NCBI RefSeq assembly: GCF_900105065.1
Contig: NZ_LT629749.1
Span: 620,001 to 684,000, forward strand
From: Friedmanniella luteola
Lineage (GTDB): Bacteria; Actinomycetota; Actinomycetes; Propionibacteriales; Propionibacteriaceae
Length of the DNA: 64,000 nucleotides
Direction: 5' to 3'
Shown here: one piece after another, positions 35,589 through 44,358 of the stretch
How the letters are laid out: every line of letters begins with the position of its first letter
Numbering within the stretch: position 1 is the stretch's first letter
Notes under the pieces: generated by a model
Told to the model about the DNA's origin: nothing
Seen by the model: only the letters and a program-made list of their open reading frames with translations
The model's database searches: none
Made by a program: the position numbers and the translations under genes

Positions 35589-36989
35589 TCAGTGGTCGGA
35601 GGGCACGATGTGCACCGGCAGCCGGCCGGTGCCGCGGCGGACCGTGACCTCGAGCGTCAGGTGCGAGCGCCGCGCCATGGCCAGGCCGGCGGCCGTCGAG
35701 ACCAGGGCGACCATCGCGCCGCAGGCCAGCATGCTCTCGCGGGCGCCGATGTGGTCCACCAGCCAGCCGACGGCGGGGCCGCCGATCGCCTGGCCGCCCA
35801 GCAGCACCATGAGGTAGACGCTCATCACGCGGCCGCGGACGGCCGGCGTGCAGGTGGTCTGGACCAGGGAGTTGGCGCCGGTCAGGAACTGCAGGGTGCA
35901 GAACCCGACGAAGACCAGGACCAGGCCGAACACCCACAGGCTCGGGGCGAGCGAGGCGATCATCAACATGACGCCCAGGGCCACCAGGGTGGTGGTGAGC
36001 ACCCGGAGCCGGGGGCTGGCCTGGCGGCGGGCCGACAGGATCGCCCCGGTCAGCGCGCCGACCGCGGTCAGGGAGTTGAAGAGGCTGTAACCGGCGACGC
36101 CGGCCGTGAACACGTGGTCGGCGAAGGCCGCCAGGATGACCGGCATGTTGAGCCCGAACACGCCGATGGCCGCGGCGAGCACGATCGACCAGCCCACCTC
36201 CGACGTGCGGCGGATGTAGCGCAGGCCGTCCCGCAGCTGGCTCTTCTGGCCGCCGGGCGCGAGGGCCGGTGCGGCGGTCGGGCGGATGATCGCCACCATC
36301 GTCACCACCAGCAGGCAGGACGCGGCGTTGAGCAGGAACGACCAGCCCTGGCCGACGGCGCTGATCAGCGCACCGGAGGCCGCCGGGCCGACGAGGGCGC
36401 CGAGCTGGAAGACCGAGGAGTTGAGGCTGACGGCGTTGCGGATGTGGGTGTGCCCGACCAGCTCGGACACGAAGACCTGCCGGGTGGGGTTGTCCACCAC
36501 GGTCACGAAGCCCAGCGCCGCGGCGACGACGAAGACGTGCCAGGCCTGGATGGTGCCCGTGAGCGCCAGGGTGCCCAGCGTCGCCGCCATCAGGGCGGCC
36601 GTGGACTGGGTGACGATCAAGATGGTGCGCTTCGGGTAGCGGTCGGCGAGCACGCCGCCCCACATCCCGAAGAGCAGCACGGGCAGGAACTGCAGCGCGA
36701 CGGCGACCCCGACGGCGGTGACGCTGCCGGTCAGCTCCAGCACCAGCCAGTCCTGCGCGATGCGCTGCATCCACAGGCCCGTCGTCGCCACCATCTGCGA
36801 GGAGAGGTAGAGCCGGTAGTCGCGCACCTCCAGCGCGGCCAGCGCACGCGGCCAGGGACGGCGCGAGCGGGCGGCGGGGCTCGTGGGGGGAGCGGACGGC
36901 GGGGTCGACGTGGACGTCGGGGCGTGTTCAGCGGTGGCCGCGGACACAGGGTTCACCCAATTCAGCGATGCGAGGACGGCACGGAGCAC
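35589..36989 (-). CDS. MFS exporter (EntS-like MFS_3 group)
   Basis: 466-residue, 12-span permease of the group that includes enterobactin exporter EntS. N-terminal 45 residues are Pro/Ser/Thr-rich. Recognisable: WMQRIAQDWLVLELTG in the first helix pair, motif A-like WGGVLADRYPKRTIL, NPTRQVFVSELVG, and RGRVMSVYLMVLLGGQAIGG in the second half. GTG 36989, with alternative GTGs at residues 12 and 15. Divergent from a LysR regulator; the AT-rich gap contains an LTTR box, so LysR control is likely. A close paralogue lies at 48644-50050 next to a MarR gene. Substrate unknown. Confidence 0.9.
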   Translation of the reverse strand: MLRAVLASLNWVNPVSAATAEHAPTSTSTPPSAPPTSPAARSRRPWPRALAALEVRDYRLYLSSQMVATTGLWMQRIAQDWLVLELTGSVTAVGVAVALQFLPVLLFGMWGGVLADRYPKRTILIVTQSTAALMAATLGTLALTGTIQAWHVFVVAAALGFVTVVDNPTRQVFVSELVGHTHIRNAVSLNSSVFQLGALVGPAASGALISAVGQGWSFLLNAASCLLVVTMVAIIRPTAAPALAPGGQKSQLRDGLRYIRRTSEVGWSIVLAAAIGVFGLNMPVILAAFADHVFTAGVAGYSLFNSLTAVGALTGAILSARRQASPRLRVLTTTLVALGVMLMIASLAPSLWVFGLVLVFVGFCTLQFLTGANSLVQTTCTPAVRGRVMSVYLMVLLGGQAIGGPAVGWLVDHIGARESMLACGAMVALVSTAAGLAMARRSHLTLEVTVRRGTGRLPVHIVPSDH

Positions 36990-37084
36990 GGGGGCTCACG
37001 GGGAAGTTCGGCTCGTCGCTGAGTCGACCGTCTCAACGTACGATAGCCCGGCTTTATTCGACGGGAGTATCGACGCTATATTTC

Positions 37085-37103
37085 TCATTGCGTTTCGCAA
37101 TGA
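37085..37103. promoter_or_regulatory. LTTR box (LysR operator)
   Basis: TCATTGCG-TTT-CGCAATGA, a perfect 8-bp dyad containing the T-N11-A pattern of LysR sites, 21 nt before the lysR start. The surrounding 90 nt are strikingly AT-rich for this genome, with a second imperfect dyad (CGATAGCCCG to CGGGAGTATCG, 37041-37072). Confidence 0.72.
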
Positions 37104-37123
37104 GTGCGCGGAAGGAGCGGGCG

Positions 37124-38017
37124 ATGGCGGGGGAGACGAACTTCGACCCGGTGCTGCTGCGCACCTTCTTGACGGTGGCCACGGGGCTCAGCTTCACCCG
37201 CGCCGCGGAGCAGCTGGGGCTGAGCCAGCCCACCGTGTCCCAGCACGTCCGACGGCTGGAGGAGGCCTGCAAGCGCCAGCTCCTGCGGCGGGACACCCGC
37301 ACCGTCGCGCTGACCGACAACGGCCAGGCCATGGCCGGCTTCGCCCGGACGATCCTGGCCGCGAACGACGAGGCCGTCGCCTACTTCACCGGCTCCGCGA
37401 TGAGCGGCCGGCTCCGCTTCGGGGCCGCCGACGAGCTGGCGCTCAGCGAGCTGCCCACCATCCTGCGCGAGTTCCGACAGCTCTACCCCCGGATCAACCT
37501 GGAGCTGACCGTCACCCAGAGCGGCACGCTGGTCCGGCGCCTGACGGCCAACCACCTCGACCTCGTCTTCATCAACCAGGAGGCCGACCTCGGCCGCGGC
37601 ACCCTGGTCCGGCGGGACCGGCTGGTCTGGGTGGGCATCGACCGGCTGCAGCTGGAACCGGACCACCCCGTCCCCGTCATCACCTACCACGCGCCGAGCC
37701 TCAGCCGCTCGGCCGCGATCGACTCGCTGGAGCAGGCGCACCGCACCTGGCGGATCACCTGCAACACCCGTGAGATCAACGGTGTGCTGGCCGCCACCCG
37801 GGCGGGCATCGGCATCTGCGTGCTGGCGCAGAGCCGGGTGCCCGGGGACCTGCGGATCCTCTCCGGTCGGTTCGACCTGCCGCCGCTGCCCGACGTCGAG
37901 ATGGCCCTGGTGGACAACCCCCGCTCGCCCCGGGAGCCGGTCGAGGCGCTCAGCCGGGCCATCGTCAACCTCCCGCTGGGACCGCACGCCTCGCCGCAGG
38001 ACCGCGCCCGCCGGTAG
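37124..38017 (+). CDS. LysR family transcriptional regulator
   Basis: 297-residue regulator with an N-terminal helix-turn-helix (LLRTFLTVATGLSFTRAAEQLGLSQ through TVSQHVRRLEEACKRQL) and a periplasmic-binding-like effector domain (about residues 92-290). The ATG follows GAAGGAGC at a good distance. Divergent from an MFS exporter; the shared intergenic region carries an LTTR box that fits autoregulation plus control of the exporter. Effector unknown. Confidence 0.92.
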   Translation: MAGETNFDPVLLRTFLTVATGLSFTRAAEQLGLSQPTVSQHVRRLEEACKRQLLRRDTRTVALTDNGQAMAGFARTILAANDEAVAYFTGSAMSGRLRFGAADELALSELPTILREFRQLYPRINLELTVTQSGTLVRRLTANHLDLVFINQEADLGRGTLVRRDRLVWVGIDRLQLEPDHPVPVITYHAPSLSRSAAIDSLEQAHRTWRITCNTREINGVLAATRAGIGICVLAQSRVPGDLRILSGRFDLPPLPDVEMALVDNPRSPREPVEALSRAIVNLPLGPHASPQDRARR

Positions 38018-38163
38018 CGGCGTCCCGGGGCGCCGTGACGGGCTCCCGCCGAGCGGCTGCGGCCGGCGCGAACCCGGTTGGGCGCCCCCCGCGATGCGGC
38101 TAGGCTTGCGGGCTGATGACCGAGCCGGGCGCCCCCGGCGACGACGCGAGACTGAGGACAGAC

Positions 38164-38547
38164 GTGCCTGTTGGCAAGGTGAGGTTCTACGACGCCGAGA
38201 AGGGCTTCGGCTTCCTGACCAAGGACGAGGGCGGGGACGTGTACGTGCGCGCCACCGCACTGCCCCCCGGCGTCACCAGCCTCAAGGCCGGCCAGAAGGT
38301 CGAGTTCGGCGTCGTCGAGGGCCGCAAGGGCGAGCAGGCGCTCTCGCTGCGCGTCCTCGAGGCCCCGCCGTCGCTGTCCAAGGCTCTCCGCAAGCCGCCG
38401 GAGTCGATGACGGTCATCGTCGAGGACCTGATCAAGATGCTCGACGGGCTCGGCAACGGCTACCGGCGCGGCCGGCACCCGGAGTCCCGCACGGCCACCC
38501 AGGTGGCCACCGTGCTCCGCGCCGTCGCCGACGAGCTGGAGCTCTAG
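38164..38547 (+). CDS. Cold-shock domain protein with C-terminal extension
   Basis: 127-residue actinobacterial CspB-like protein. Residues 1-65 form the cold-shock domain (VPVGKVRFYDAEKGFGFLT with aromatic RNP1 residues, then VYVRATALP and VEFGVVEGRKGEQAL), which binds single-stranded RNA or DNA. Residues 70-127 are an extra helical region typical of the longer actinobacterial group, ending VLRAVADELEL. GTG 38164 has GAGGA upstream and gives the standard N terminus; ATG 38116, 9 nt after a TAGGCT hexamer, would add 16 residues and could serve a leaderless transcript. Confidence 0.9.
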   Translation: MPVGKVRFYDAEKGFGFLTKDEGGDVYVRATALPPGVTSLKAGQKVEFGVVEGRKGEQALSLRVLEAPPSLSKALRKPPESMTVIVEDLIKMLDGLGNGYRRGRHPESRTATQVATVLRAVADELEL

Positions 38548-38614
38548 CCCCGCTCGCCGCACCCTCCCCGGTCGCCGTGCGCGGCGGCCACCGCCCCGCT
38601 GCCAGAATGGACCC

Positions 38615-39400
38615 ATGGCTCCCAGCACCCGCACCACCAAGCCCGACGCGATCTGCCTGGCAGCCGTCGACCTCGCGCGCGAGGCGGCCGTCGAGACGGC
38701 CGGGGAGATGGGCGTCGGGGAGTACCTCGGCCACCACGCCGACGCCGAGCGCGTGCTCAGCCACTTCTTCGCGTGCCCCCACCCGGCCTACCGCGGCTGG
38801 CGCTGGTCGGTGACGGTCGCCCGGGCCTCGCGCGCCAAGGTGGTGACCCTCGACGAGGTGGTGCTGCTGCCCGCCGAGGGCGCCCTGCTGGCGCAGGAGT
38901 GGCTGCCGTGGGCCGACCGGATCCAGCCCGGCGACGTCACCCCCGGCCTGCTGATGCCGACCCCGGCGGAGGACCCGCGGCTGGAGCCGGGCTACACCGG
39001 CGGTGAGCGCGCCGCGGACACCGACCCGGCCGAGGCGACGCAGGCCCGCGCCGTCGTCGCCGAGCTCGGCCTCGGCCGTGAGCGCGTGCTCAGCCGCACC
39101 GGTCGGGACGAGGCCGCCGAGCGGTGGCTCGCGGGCGACGGCGGCCCCGAGAACCCGATGTCCAAGCAGGCTCCCGGTCCGTGCGAGACCTGCGGGTTCT
39201 TCCTGCGGCTGCAGGGGGGCATGGGCGTGCTCTTCGGGGCGTGCGGCAACGCCTTCTCGCCCTCCGACGGCCGGGTGGTGAGCGTCGACCACGGCTGCGG
39301 GGCCCACTCCAGCGTGCCGCCCCTGGAGCCGGCGGAGGAGCTGCCCCCGCCGGTCTGGGAGACCATCGAGTGGGACGAGCCCGTCTCCCTCTTCGACTGA
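38615..39400 (+). CDS. DUF3027 domain protein
   Basis: 261-residue cytoplasmic protein matching the actinobacterial DUF3027 family: N-terminal KPDAICLAAVDLAREAAVE, HFFACPHPAYRGWRWSVTVARA, a variable linker, and a C-terminal Cys/His region CETCGFFLRLQGGMGVLFGACGN plus DHGCGAHS that may bind zinc. Function unknown. It follows the cold-shock gene by 67 nt, a common arrangement in this phylum. A CAGAAT hexamer ends 6 nt before the ATG. Confidence 0.87.
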   Translation: MAPSTRTTKPDAICLAAVDLAREAAVETAGEMGVGEYLGHHADAERVLSHFFACPHPAYRGWRWSVTVARASRAKVVTLDEVVLLPAEGALLAQEWLPWADRIQPGDVTPGLLMPTPAEDPRLEPGYTGGERAADTDPAEATQARAVVAELGLGRERVLSRTGRDEAAERWLAGDGGPENPMSKQAPGPCETCGFFLRLQGGMGVLFGACGNAFSPSDGRVVSVDHGCGAHSSVPPLEPAEELPPPVWETIEWDEPVSLFD

Positions 39401-39420
39401 GCGACCCGGCGGGCAGGGGC

Positions 39421-39942
39421 ATGGCCAGGGCGAGGGCGGCGAAGCGCTCGGAGATCGAGGAGGTCCGCCGCGCGGTCGCCGCGTTCGTGGCGGCCGGGGC
39501 CGACGAGTCGGTCCAGCGCGTCACCACCGCCGTGCACCGGCTGTCCCGCCGGCTGGACCAGTGGTACGACCGGCAGCTGGCCGACATCGACGTCTCCACG
39601 GGGGAGTGGGCCGTGCTCAGCGAGCTCGCCCGGAGCGGTGAGGACACCCCGCTGACCCCCAGCCACCTGGCCGGCGCGGCCAACGTGGCGCCGTCGTCGA
39701 TGACGCACCGGCTGGACCGGATGGTGGAGCGCGGGCTGATCACCCGGACGCCCGACCCCTCGAACCGGACCCGGGTGCTGGTCCAGCTCTCCGACGCCGG
39801 CTACGCGCTCTACGCGGCCGCGATCCGCGAGTCCGACCTGGTGGAGTCCGACCTGCTGGAGTCCCTCACCGACACCGAGGTCGACCAGCTCGCCGCGCTG
39901 CTGGAGAAGGTCCTCTCCGGCCTGGACGCCGCCGACCTCTGA
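39421..39942 (+). CDS. MarR family transcriptional regulator
   Basis: 173-residue winged-helix protein. HTH region LTPSHLAGAANVAPSSMTHRLDRMVERGLI followed by the wing DPSNRTRVLVQL. The N-terminal 30 residues are basic and helical. It lies 20 nt after the DUF3027 gene, with AGGGG before the ATG, so probably co-transcribed with it. No transporter is adjacent on the same strand; the target is unknown. Confidence 0.88.
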   Translation: MARARAAKRSEIEEVRRAVAAFVAAGADESVQRVTTAVHRLSRRLDQWYDRQLADIDVSTGEWAVLSELARSGEDTPLTPSHLAGAANVAPSSMTHRLDRMVERGLITRTPDPSNRTRVLVQLSDAGYALYAAAIRESDLVESDLLESLTDTEVDQLAALLEKVLSGLDAADL

Positions 39943-39996
39943 GGTCGCGGGAACCGCTGGGGACGGCCGCCCGGGCGTCGCGGAACCGGCGACGGC

Positions 39997-40293
39997 TCAG
40001 CGGTTCGGGGTGGCCGGGGCCGAGCGGCGCTGGCGCACCCGGTTCCAGCAGTAGAGGAGCCCGAGCAGACCCAGGCCGGCGCCGCTGACGCAGACCCCGA
40101 ACCAGTCCTCGTGGCCGGCCGCGACCAGCTGGTCGCGCCGGAGCCCGGTCAGCACGGCGGCGACGGCGAACAGGACCGTCCCGACCGCGACCACCCGCAG
40201 CCCGTCGACGTCGACCGCGGGCACCGGCGCCTGCACGAGGCGGTGGTGGTGCTCGGGCCGTCCCGCCGGGGACGAGGACGTCGGAGGGGTCAC
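39997..40293 (-). CDS. DUF2530 membrane protein
   Basis: 98-residue protein with two hydrophobic helices (VVAVGTVLFAVAAVLTGL and VCVSGAGLGLLGLLYCWNRV) and a basic C terminus, matching the small actinobacterial DUF2530 family, function unknown. GTG start, divergent from the purine permease with only 23 nt between starts. Confidence 0.83.
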   Translation of the reverse strand: MTPPTSSSPAGRPEHHHRLVQAPVPAVDVDGLRVVAVGTVLFAVAAVLTGLRRDQLVAAGHEDWFGVCVSGAGLGLLGLLYCWNRVRQRRSAPATPNR

Positions 40294-40304
40294 AGCCGAG
40301 ATCC

Positions 40305-40310
40305 TACGAT
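40305..40310 (+). promoter_or_regulatory. Leaderless-type -10 (TACGAT) of the purine permease gene
   Basis: TACGAT ends 6 nt before ATG 40317; with only 23 nt between the divergent starts, a leaderless promoter is the simplest reading. Confidence 0.45.
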
Positions 40311-40316
40311 GCCGTC

Positions 40317-41855
40317 ATGGTCCAGAGGTCTCCCAAGTCGGCGCCGAGCGCCACCGCCATCAGCCGGCCCGTCAGCGGGGTCGACGCCTACTTCGGCATC
40401 ACCGCGCGCGGCTCCACCGTGGCCCGCGAGGTGCGGGGCGGCCTGGTCACCTTCTTCACCATGGCCTACATCCTGGCGCTGAACCCCCTGATCATCGGGA
40501 CGGCGCCGGACGGGGCCGGCAACCTGCTGGGCGGGCTGCCCTACCTCGACGGCGGCGGTCAGGTGCTGGGCGCCAACGTCGACGCCACCATCACGCTGGT
40601 CGCCGGGGCGACCGCGCTGGTCGCCGGGCTGATGACGATCCTCATGGGTGTCGTCGGCCGCTTCCCGATCGGCATCGCCGCCGGGCTGGGCATCAACGCC
40701 CTGCTCGCCTTCACCATCGCCCCCCTGATGACCTGGCCGCAGGCCATGGGCCTGATCGTCGTCGAGGGCGTCCTCATCGCCCTGCTGGTGCTGACGGGCT
40801 TCCGGACCGCCGTCTTCCGCGCCGTCCCCCGCTCGCTCCGCAGCGGCATCTCCATCGGCATCGGCCTGTTCATCGTCTTCGTCGGACTGGTCGACGGCGG
40901 CATCGTCCGCAAGCCCGAGGGCAGCGTCCCCGTCGAGCTCGGCGTGGGCGGCTCGATCCTCGGCTGGCCGATGCTGGTCTTCGTCCTGGGGCTGTTCGCC
41001 GTGGCCGTGCTCTACGCCCGGCGGGTCCGCGGGGCGCTGCTGATCTCCATCATCGGCGCGACCGTCGTGGCCGTGCTCATCGAGCTGGTCGCGAAGGCCG
41101 GGCCCAAGACGGCCGACAACCCGACCGGCTGGGCGCTCAACGTGCCGAGCCTCAACGGCATCGTCTCGGTGCCCGACCTGTCCCTGATCGGGGACGTCGA
41201 CGTCCTCGGCGCCTTCGGTCCCTCGTTCGCCGGGGGCTTCCAGGCCCACCTGTTCATCCCGCTGGCGCTGCTGGTCTTCTCGCTGCTGCTCGCCGACTTC
41301 TTCGACACCATGGGCACCGTCGTCGCCGTCGGCGCCGAGGGCGACCTGCTGGACGAGCACGGCACGCCGCCGCACCTCGGGGCGGTCCTGATGGTCGACT
41401 CCGTCGCGGCCGCGGCGGGCGGCCTCGGGTCGGTCTCGTCCAACACCTCCTACGTCGAGTCGGTCGCCGGGGTCGGCGAGGGGGCGCGCACCGGGCTGGC
41501 GTCGGTGGTCACCGGGATCGGCTTCCTGCTGGCCATGTTCTTCGCGCCGCTGGTCAACATCGTCCCGTCCGAGGCCGTGACCCCCGCCCTGGTCTTCGTC
41601 GGCTTCCTGATGATGAGCCAGATCACCAAGATCGACTTCGACGACGTCGAGGAGGGCCTGCCCGCCTTCCTCACCCTGGCCCTGATGCCGTTCACCTTCT
41701 CGATCACCATCGGCATCGGCGCCGGGTTCATCAGCTACGTCGTGCTCAAGGTGGCCCGCGGCAAGGCCCGGCAGCTGCACCCGCTGATGTGGGTCGTCGC
41801 CGGCGCCTTCGTCGTCTACTTCGCCTCGGGGGTCCTCAACCAGCTGGTCAGGTGA
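40317..41855 (+). CDS. NCS2 family purine permease (AzgA type)
   Basis: 512-residue permease of the AzgA (adenine/guanine/hypoxanthine) branch of NCS2. Markers: RGGLVTFFTMAYILALNPLI at the first helix, GIGLFIVFVGLVDGGIV, LLLADFFDTMGTVVAVGAEGDLL, SSNTSYVESVAGVGEGARTGLASV, and FTFSITIGIGAGFISYV. About 13-14 membrane spans; imports purine bases with protons. A loop at GTAPDGAGNLLGGLPYLDGG is slightly longer than in E. coli relatives. Monocistronic. Confidence 0.93.
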   Translation: MVQRSPKSAPSATAISRPVSGVDAYFGITARGSTVAREVRGGLVTFFTMAYILALNPLIIGTAPDGAGNLLGGLPYLDGGGQVLGANVDATITLVAGATALVAGLMTILMGVVGRFPIGIAAGLGINALLAFTIAPLMTWPQAMGLIVVEGVLIALLVLTGFRTAVFRAVPRSLRSGISIGIGLFIVFVGLVDGGIVRKPEGSVPVELGVGGSILGWPMLVFVLGLFAVAVLYARRVRGALLISIIGATVVAVLIELVAKAGPKTADNPTGWALNVPSLNGIVSVPDLSLIGDVDVLGAFGPSFAGGFQAHLFIPLALLVFSLLLADFFDTMGTVVAVGAEGDLLDEHGTPPHLGAVLMVDSVAAAAGGLGSVSSNTSYVESVAGVGEGARTGLASVVTGIGFLLAMFFAPLVNIVPSEAVTPALVFVGFLMMSQITKIDFDDVEEGLPAFLTLALMPFTFSITIGIGAGFISYVVLKVARGKARQLHPLMWVVAGAFVVYFASGVLNQLVR

Positions 41856-41964
41856 TGCCCCTCGGAGCAACGCCGCTCCTCGCGCCGTCGGCGGGGTTGG
41901 AGCGAGCCGCCTGGGGCGGCGTAGCGTCGACCACCCGCACCCGCCCGACCCCGAGGACCTTCCT

Positions 41965-42990
41965 GTGAGCAGCACGACCGAGACCGCCGTCAGCCGCCAG
42001 TGGGAGCTGGTCTCCCGCCCGTCGGGCTGGCCGGCGCCCGAGGACTTCCGGCTCGTCGAGGTCGAGCTGGCGCCCCTGGCCGAGGGCGAGGTCCGGGTGG
42101 CCAACGAGTTCGTCTCGGTCGACCCGTACATGCGCGGCCGGATGAACGACGCGAAGTCCTACGTCGCCCCGTTCGGGCTGGGCGAGGCGCTGACCGGCGG
42201 GGCGGTGGGCCGGGTGGTCGCCTCCCACTCCGACGCGCTGGCGGTCGGTGACCTGGTCAGCCACGACCGGGGCTGGCGCGACGTCGCCCAGGGTCCGGCG
42301 GCCGGGTTCCGGCGGGTCGAGCCGGTCGAGGGGCTGCCGTCCTCGGTGCACCTCGGGGTGCTGGGGATGACCAGCATGACCGCCTGGGTGGGCCTGCTGG
42401 TCGTGGCCCGGATGCAGCCCGGCGACACCGTCTTCGTGTCCGGGGCGGCCGGCGCCGTCGGCTCCGTGGCCGGCCAGATCGCCCGGCTGCGCGGGGCCGG
42501 GCGGGTGGTCGGCAGCGCCGGGTCGGCTGAGAAGGTGGCCCTGCTCACCGAGCGCTACGGCTTCGACGCGGGGTTCAACTACCGCGACGGGCCGGTCGTC
42601 GAGCAGCTGGCGGCCGCGGCGCCTGAGGGCATCGACGTCTACTTCGACAACGTGGGCGGTGACCACCTGGAGGCCGCGATCGAGGTGTTCAACCGGGGTG
42701 GGCGGGCCGCGCTCTGCGGGGCCATCTCGGTCTACAACGCGACCGAGCCGCCGCCCGGGCCGCGCAACCTCTCCCAGCTGGTCGGCAAGGGGCTGCTGCT
42801 GCAGGGGTTCATCGTCAGCTGGTACGCCGCCGAGCACGGGGCCGCCTTCGCGGCCGAGGTCGGCGGCTGGCTCCGGTCGGGGGAGCTGACCTACGACGAG
42901 ACCGTCGTCCCGGGCCTCGACCGGACCGTCGACGCCTTCCTCGGGATGCTGCGCGGGGAGAACACCGGGAAGATGGTCGTCGCGGTCTGA
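41965..42990 (+). CDS. NADP-dependent MDR oxidoreductase (CurA/prostaglandin reductase-like)
   Basis: 341-residue zinc-free medium-chain reductase that reduces carbon-carbon double bonds of alpha,beta-unsaturated carbonyls. Markers: FVSVDPYMRGRMND, LGMTSMTAWVGLL, NADPH loop SGAAGAVGSVAGQIARLRG, FDNVGGDHLEAA, and LLLQGFIVSWYA. The GTG start directly follows CTTCCT with no clear ribosome-binding site. Convergent with copC (9 nt). Probably detoxifies reactive enals. Confidence 0.9.
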   Translation: MSSTTETAVSRQWELVSRPSGWPAPEDFRLVEVELAPLAEGEVRVANEFVSVDPYMRGRMNDAKSYVAPFGLGEALTGGAVGRVVASHSDALAVGDLVSHDRGWRDVAQGPAAGFRRVEPVEGLPSSVHLGVLGMTSMTAWVGLLVVARMQPGDTVFVSGAAGAVGSVAGQIARLRGAGRVVGSAGSAEKVALLTERYGFDAGFNYRDGPVVEQLAAAAPEGIDVYFDNVGGDHLEAAIEVFNRGGRAALCGAISVYNATEPPPGPRNLSQLVGKGLLLQGFIVSWYAAEHGAAFAAEVGGWLRSGELTYDETVVPGLDRTVDAFLGMLRGENTGKMVVAV

Positions 42991-42999
42991 GCCGGGCCC

Positions 43000-43530
43000 T
43001 CAGTCCTGCGGACCCGCCCGCCGTCGGCGCAGCACCGCCAGCACCCCCGCGGCGGCCAGCAGCCCGAGGGCCAGCAGCAGCCAGCCCCAGGCCGGGACGC
43101 CGTCACCACCCGCCGGCGAGGCGGGCTCCGCGGGGCCGCTGTACTCACCCGTCCCCGCTGCGGCGGAGGTGAACGTGAGCTGCCCGGTGATCGGGTGGCC
43201 GTCGGCGGAGGTCACCCGCCAGTCCACGGTGTAGGCCCCCGCCGGGGCGCCCGGCACCAGGGACTGCTGCACCGTCGCGTCGACCAGCCGGGCGGCACCC
43301 GTGGAGGCCAGGCCGTCCGGCCCGGTGACCACCACCTGGGTGCCCAGCGCGGCCGCCGGTTCGGTGAGGGTGAGGACGACGGCGCCGGGGGTGCGGTCGA
43401 CGACGGTGCCGTCGGCCGGGTCGGAGCTGACCAGGTGGGTGTGCGCGGCGGCGGGGCCCGCCGTGAGCACGCCCAGCACCAGCGCGAGCACGAGTGCCGC
43501 CGCCCCGCGCCCCCGGCGCCGTCCCGTCAT
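43000..43530 (-). CDS. CopC domain copper-binding protein, membrane anchored
   Basis: 176-residue exported protein. Signal peptide 1-29 ends AAA, so the mature protein starts at His30, the N-terminal Cu(II) ligand of CopC; the second ligand block DGHPITG carries His112. A C-terminal helix WGWLLLALGLLAAAGVLAVL followed by arginines anchors it outside the membrane. The ATG overlaps the ycnI stop by 4 nt. Last gene of the reverse-strand copper group. Role: copper capture or transfer to the CopD-like membrane protein. Confidence 0.93.
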   Translation of the reverse strand: MTGRRRGRGAAALVLALVLGVLTAGPAAAHTHLVSSDPADGTVVDRTPGAVVLTLTEPAAALGTQVVVTGPDGLASTGAARLVDATVQQSLVPGAPAGAYTVDWRVTSADGHPITGQLTFTSAAAGTGEYSGPAEPASPAGGDGVPAWGWLLLALGLLAAAGVLAVLRRRRAGPQD

Positions 43531-44282
43531 CGCCGGCGTCCGGCCCGGACGGTGCCCAGCGCCACCCCGGCGGCCGCCGCCGCGAGGACGGCGACGGCCA
43601 GGCCCGCTCCGCCGAGCCAGCGGGCGGTGCCGTCCGCGGTGGTCACGGCGGCCGCGGCCCCCGTGCCGGTGCCGGGGCCGGTGCCGGGGCCGGCGCCGTG
43701 GTGGTCGTCGCCCTCCGCCGCGGCCGCGACGGCCAGGACCGGGGCGGGGTGCTCCGGCTCCTCGCCGGACGCCGGGACCGGCTCGTCCCAGCGGACCACC
43801 TCGCCGTCGGAGTAGGTCTGGGTGACGGGCAGCAGCACCTCGCCGGGCGCCGGCAGCGGGCCCACGGCGAGGGCGAAGTCCTGGTACTGGTCGGGCCCGA
43901 CGGCCGCGTCGCCCTGCGCCGTCCAGGTGACGGTCCGGGGCGCCTCGGTCAGCGTCGCCCCGCCGACCTCGACGGGGCTCGGCAGCGGGGCGCGGGCGAC
44001 GGTCACCGTCCAGCCCGGCACGGGGCGGGTGCGGACGGAGCTGAGCGGCGTGTCCTGCGGGAGCTCGACGACCACCCGGGTGGTCGAGGCCTCGTCGGAC
44101 TCGTTGGGCACGCGGAAGGTGAGGACGCTGTAGCCGCCGCTGGTGGCGTCGGCGTCGGCGACCACGCGGACGTGGGCGTCGGCCGGGGTCGCTGCGAGCG
44201 GGCTCACCAGGAGGCCGCCGGCGAGGGCGGCACCGGCCAGGGCGGTCCCCCGGGGTCGGGTGGAGGGGGTGCGGGTGGTCAT
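43527..44282 (-). CDS. YcnI family copper-binding protein (DUF1775)
   Basis: 251-residue exported, C-terminally anchored protein. Signal peptide ends TPADA, leaving His37 as the mature N terminus, which fits the mono-histidine copper site known from B. subtilis YcnI. The conserved core runs through VLTFRVPNESDEASTTRVVVELPQ and GPDQYQDFALAVGPLP, and a single C-terminal helix with RRR anchors it. A His/Gly/Thr-rich linker precedes the anchor. AAGGA precedes the ATG. Copper chaperone next to copC, a common pairing. Confidence 0.92.
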   Translation of the reverse strand: MTTRTPSTRPRGTALAGAALAGGLLVSPLAATPADAHVRVVADADATSGGYSVLTFRVPNESDEASTTRVVVELPQDTPLSSVRTRPVPGWTVTVARAPLPSPVEVGGATLTEAPRTVTWTAQGDAAVGPDQYQDFALAVGPLPAPGEVLLPVTQTYSDGEVVRWDEPVPASGEEPEHPAPVLAVAAAAEGDDHHGAGPGTGPGTGTGAAAAVTTADGTARWLGGAGLAVAVLAAAAAGVALGTVRAGRRR

Positions 44283-44358
44283 GGGAGTCCTTCGGTCGGC
44301 AGTGCGGACACGGCCGCGGTCCGGCCGGGAGGGCCGGGCGCCGCGGCGGCCCGAGGGG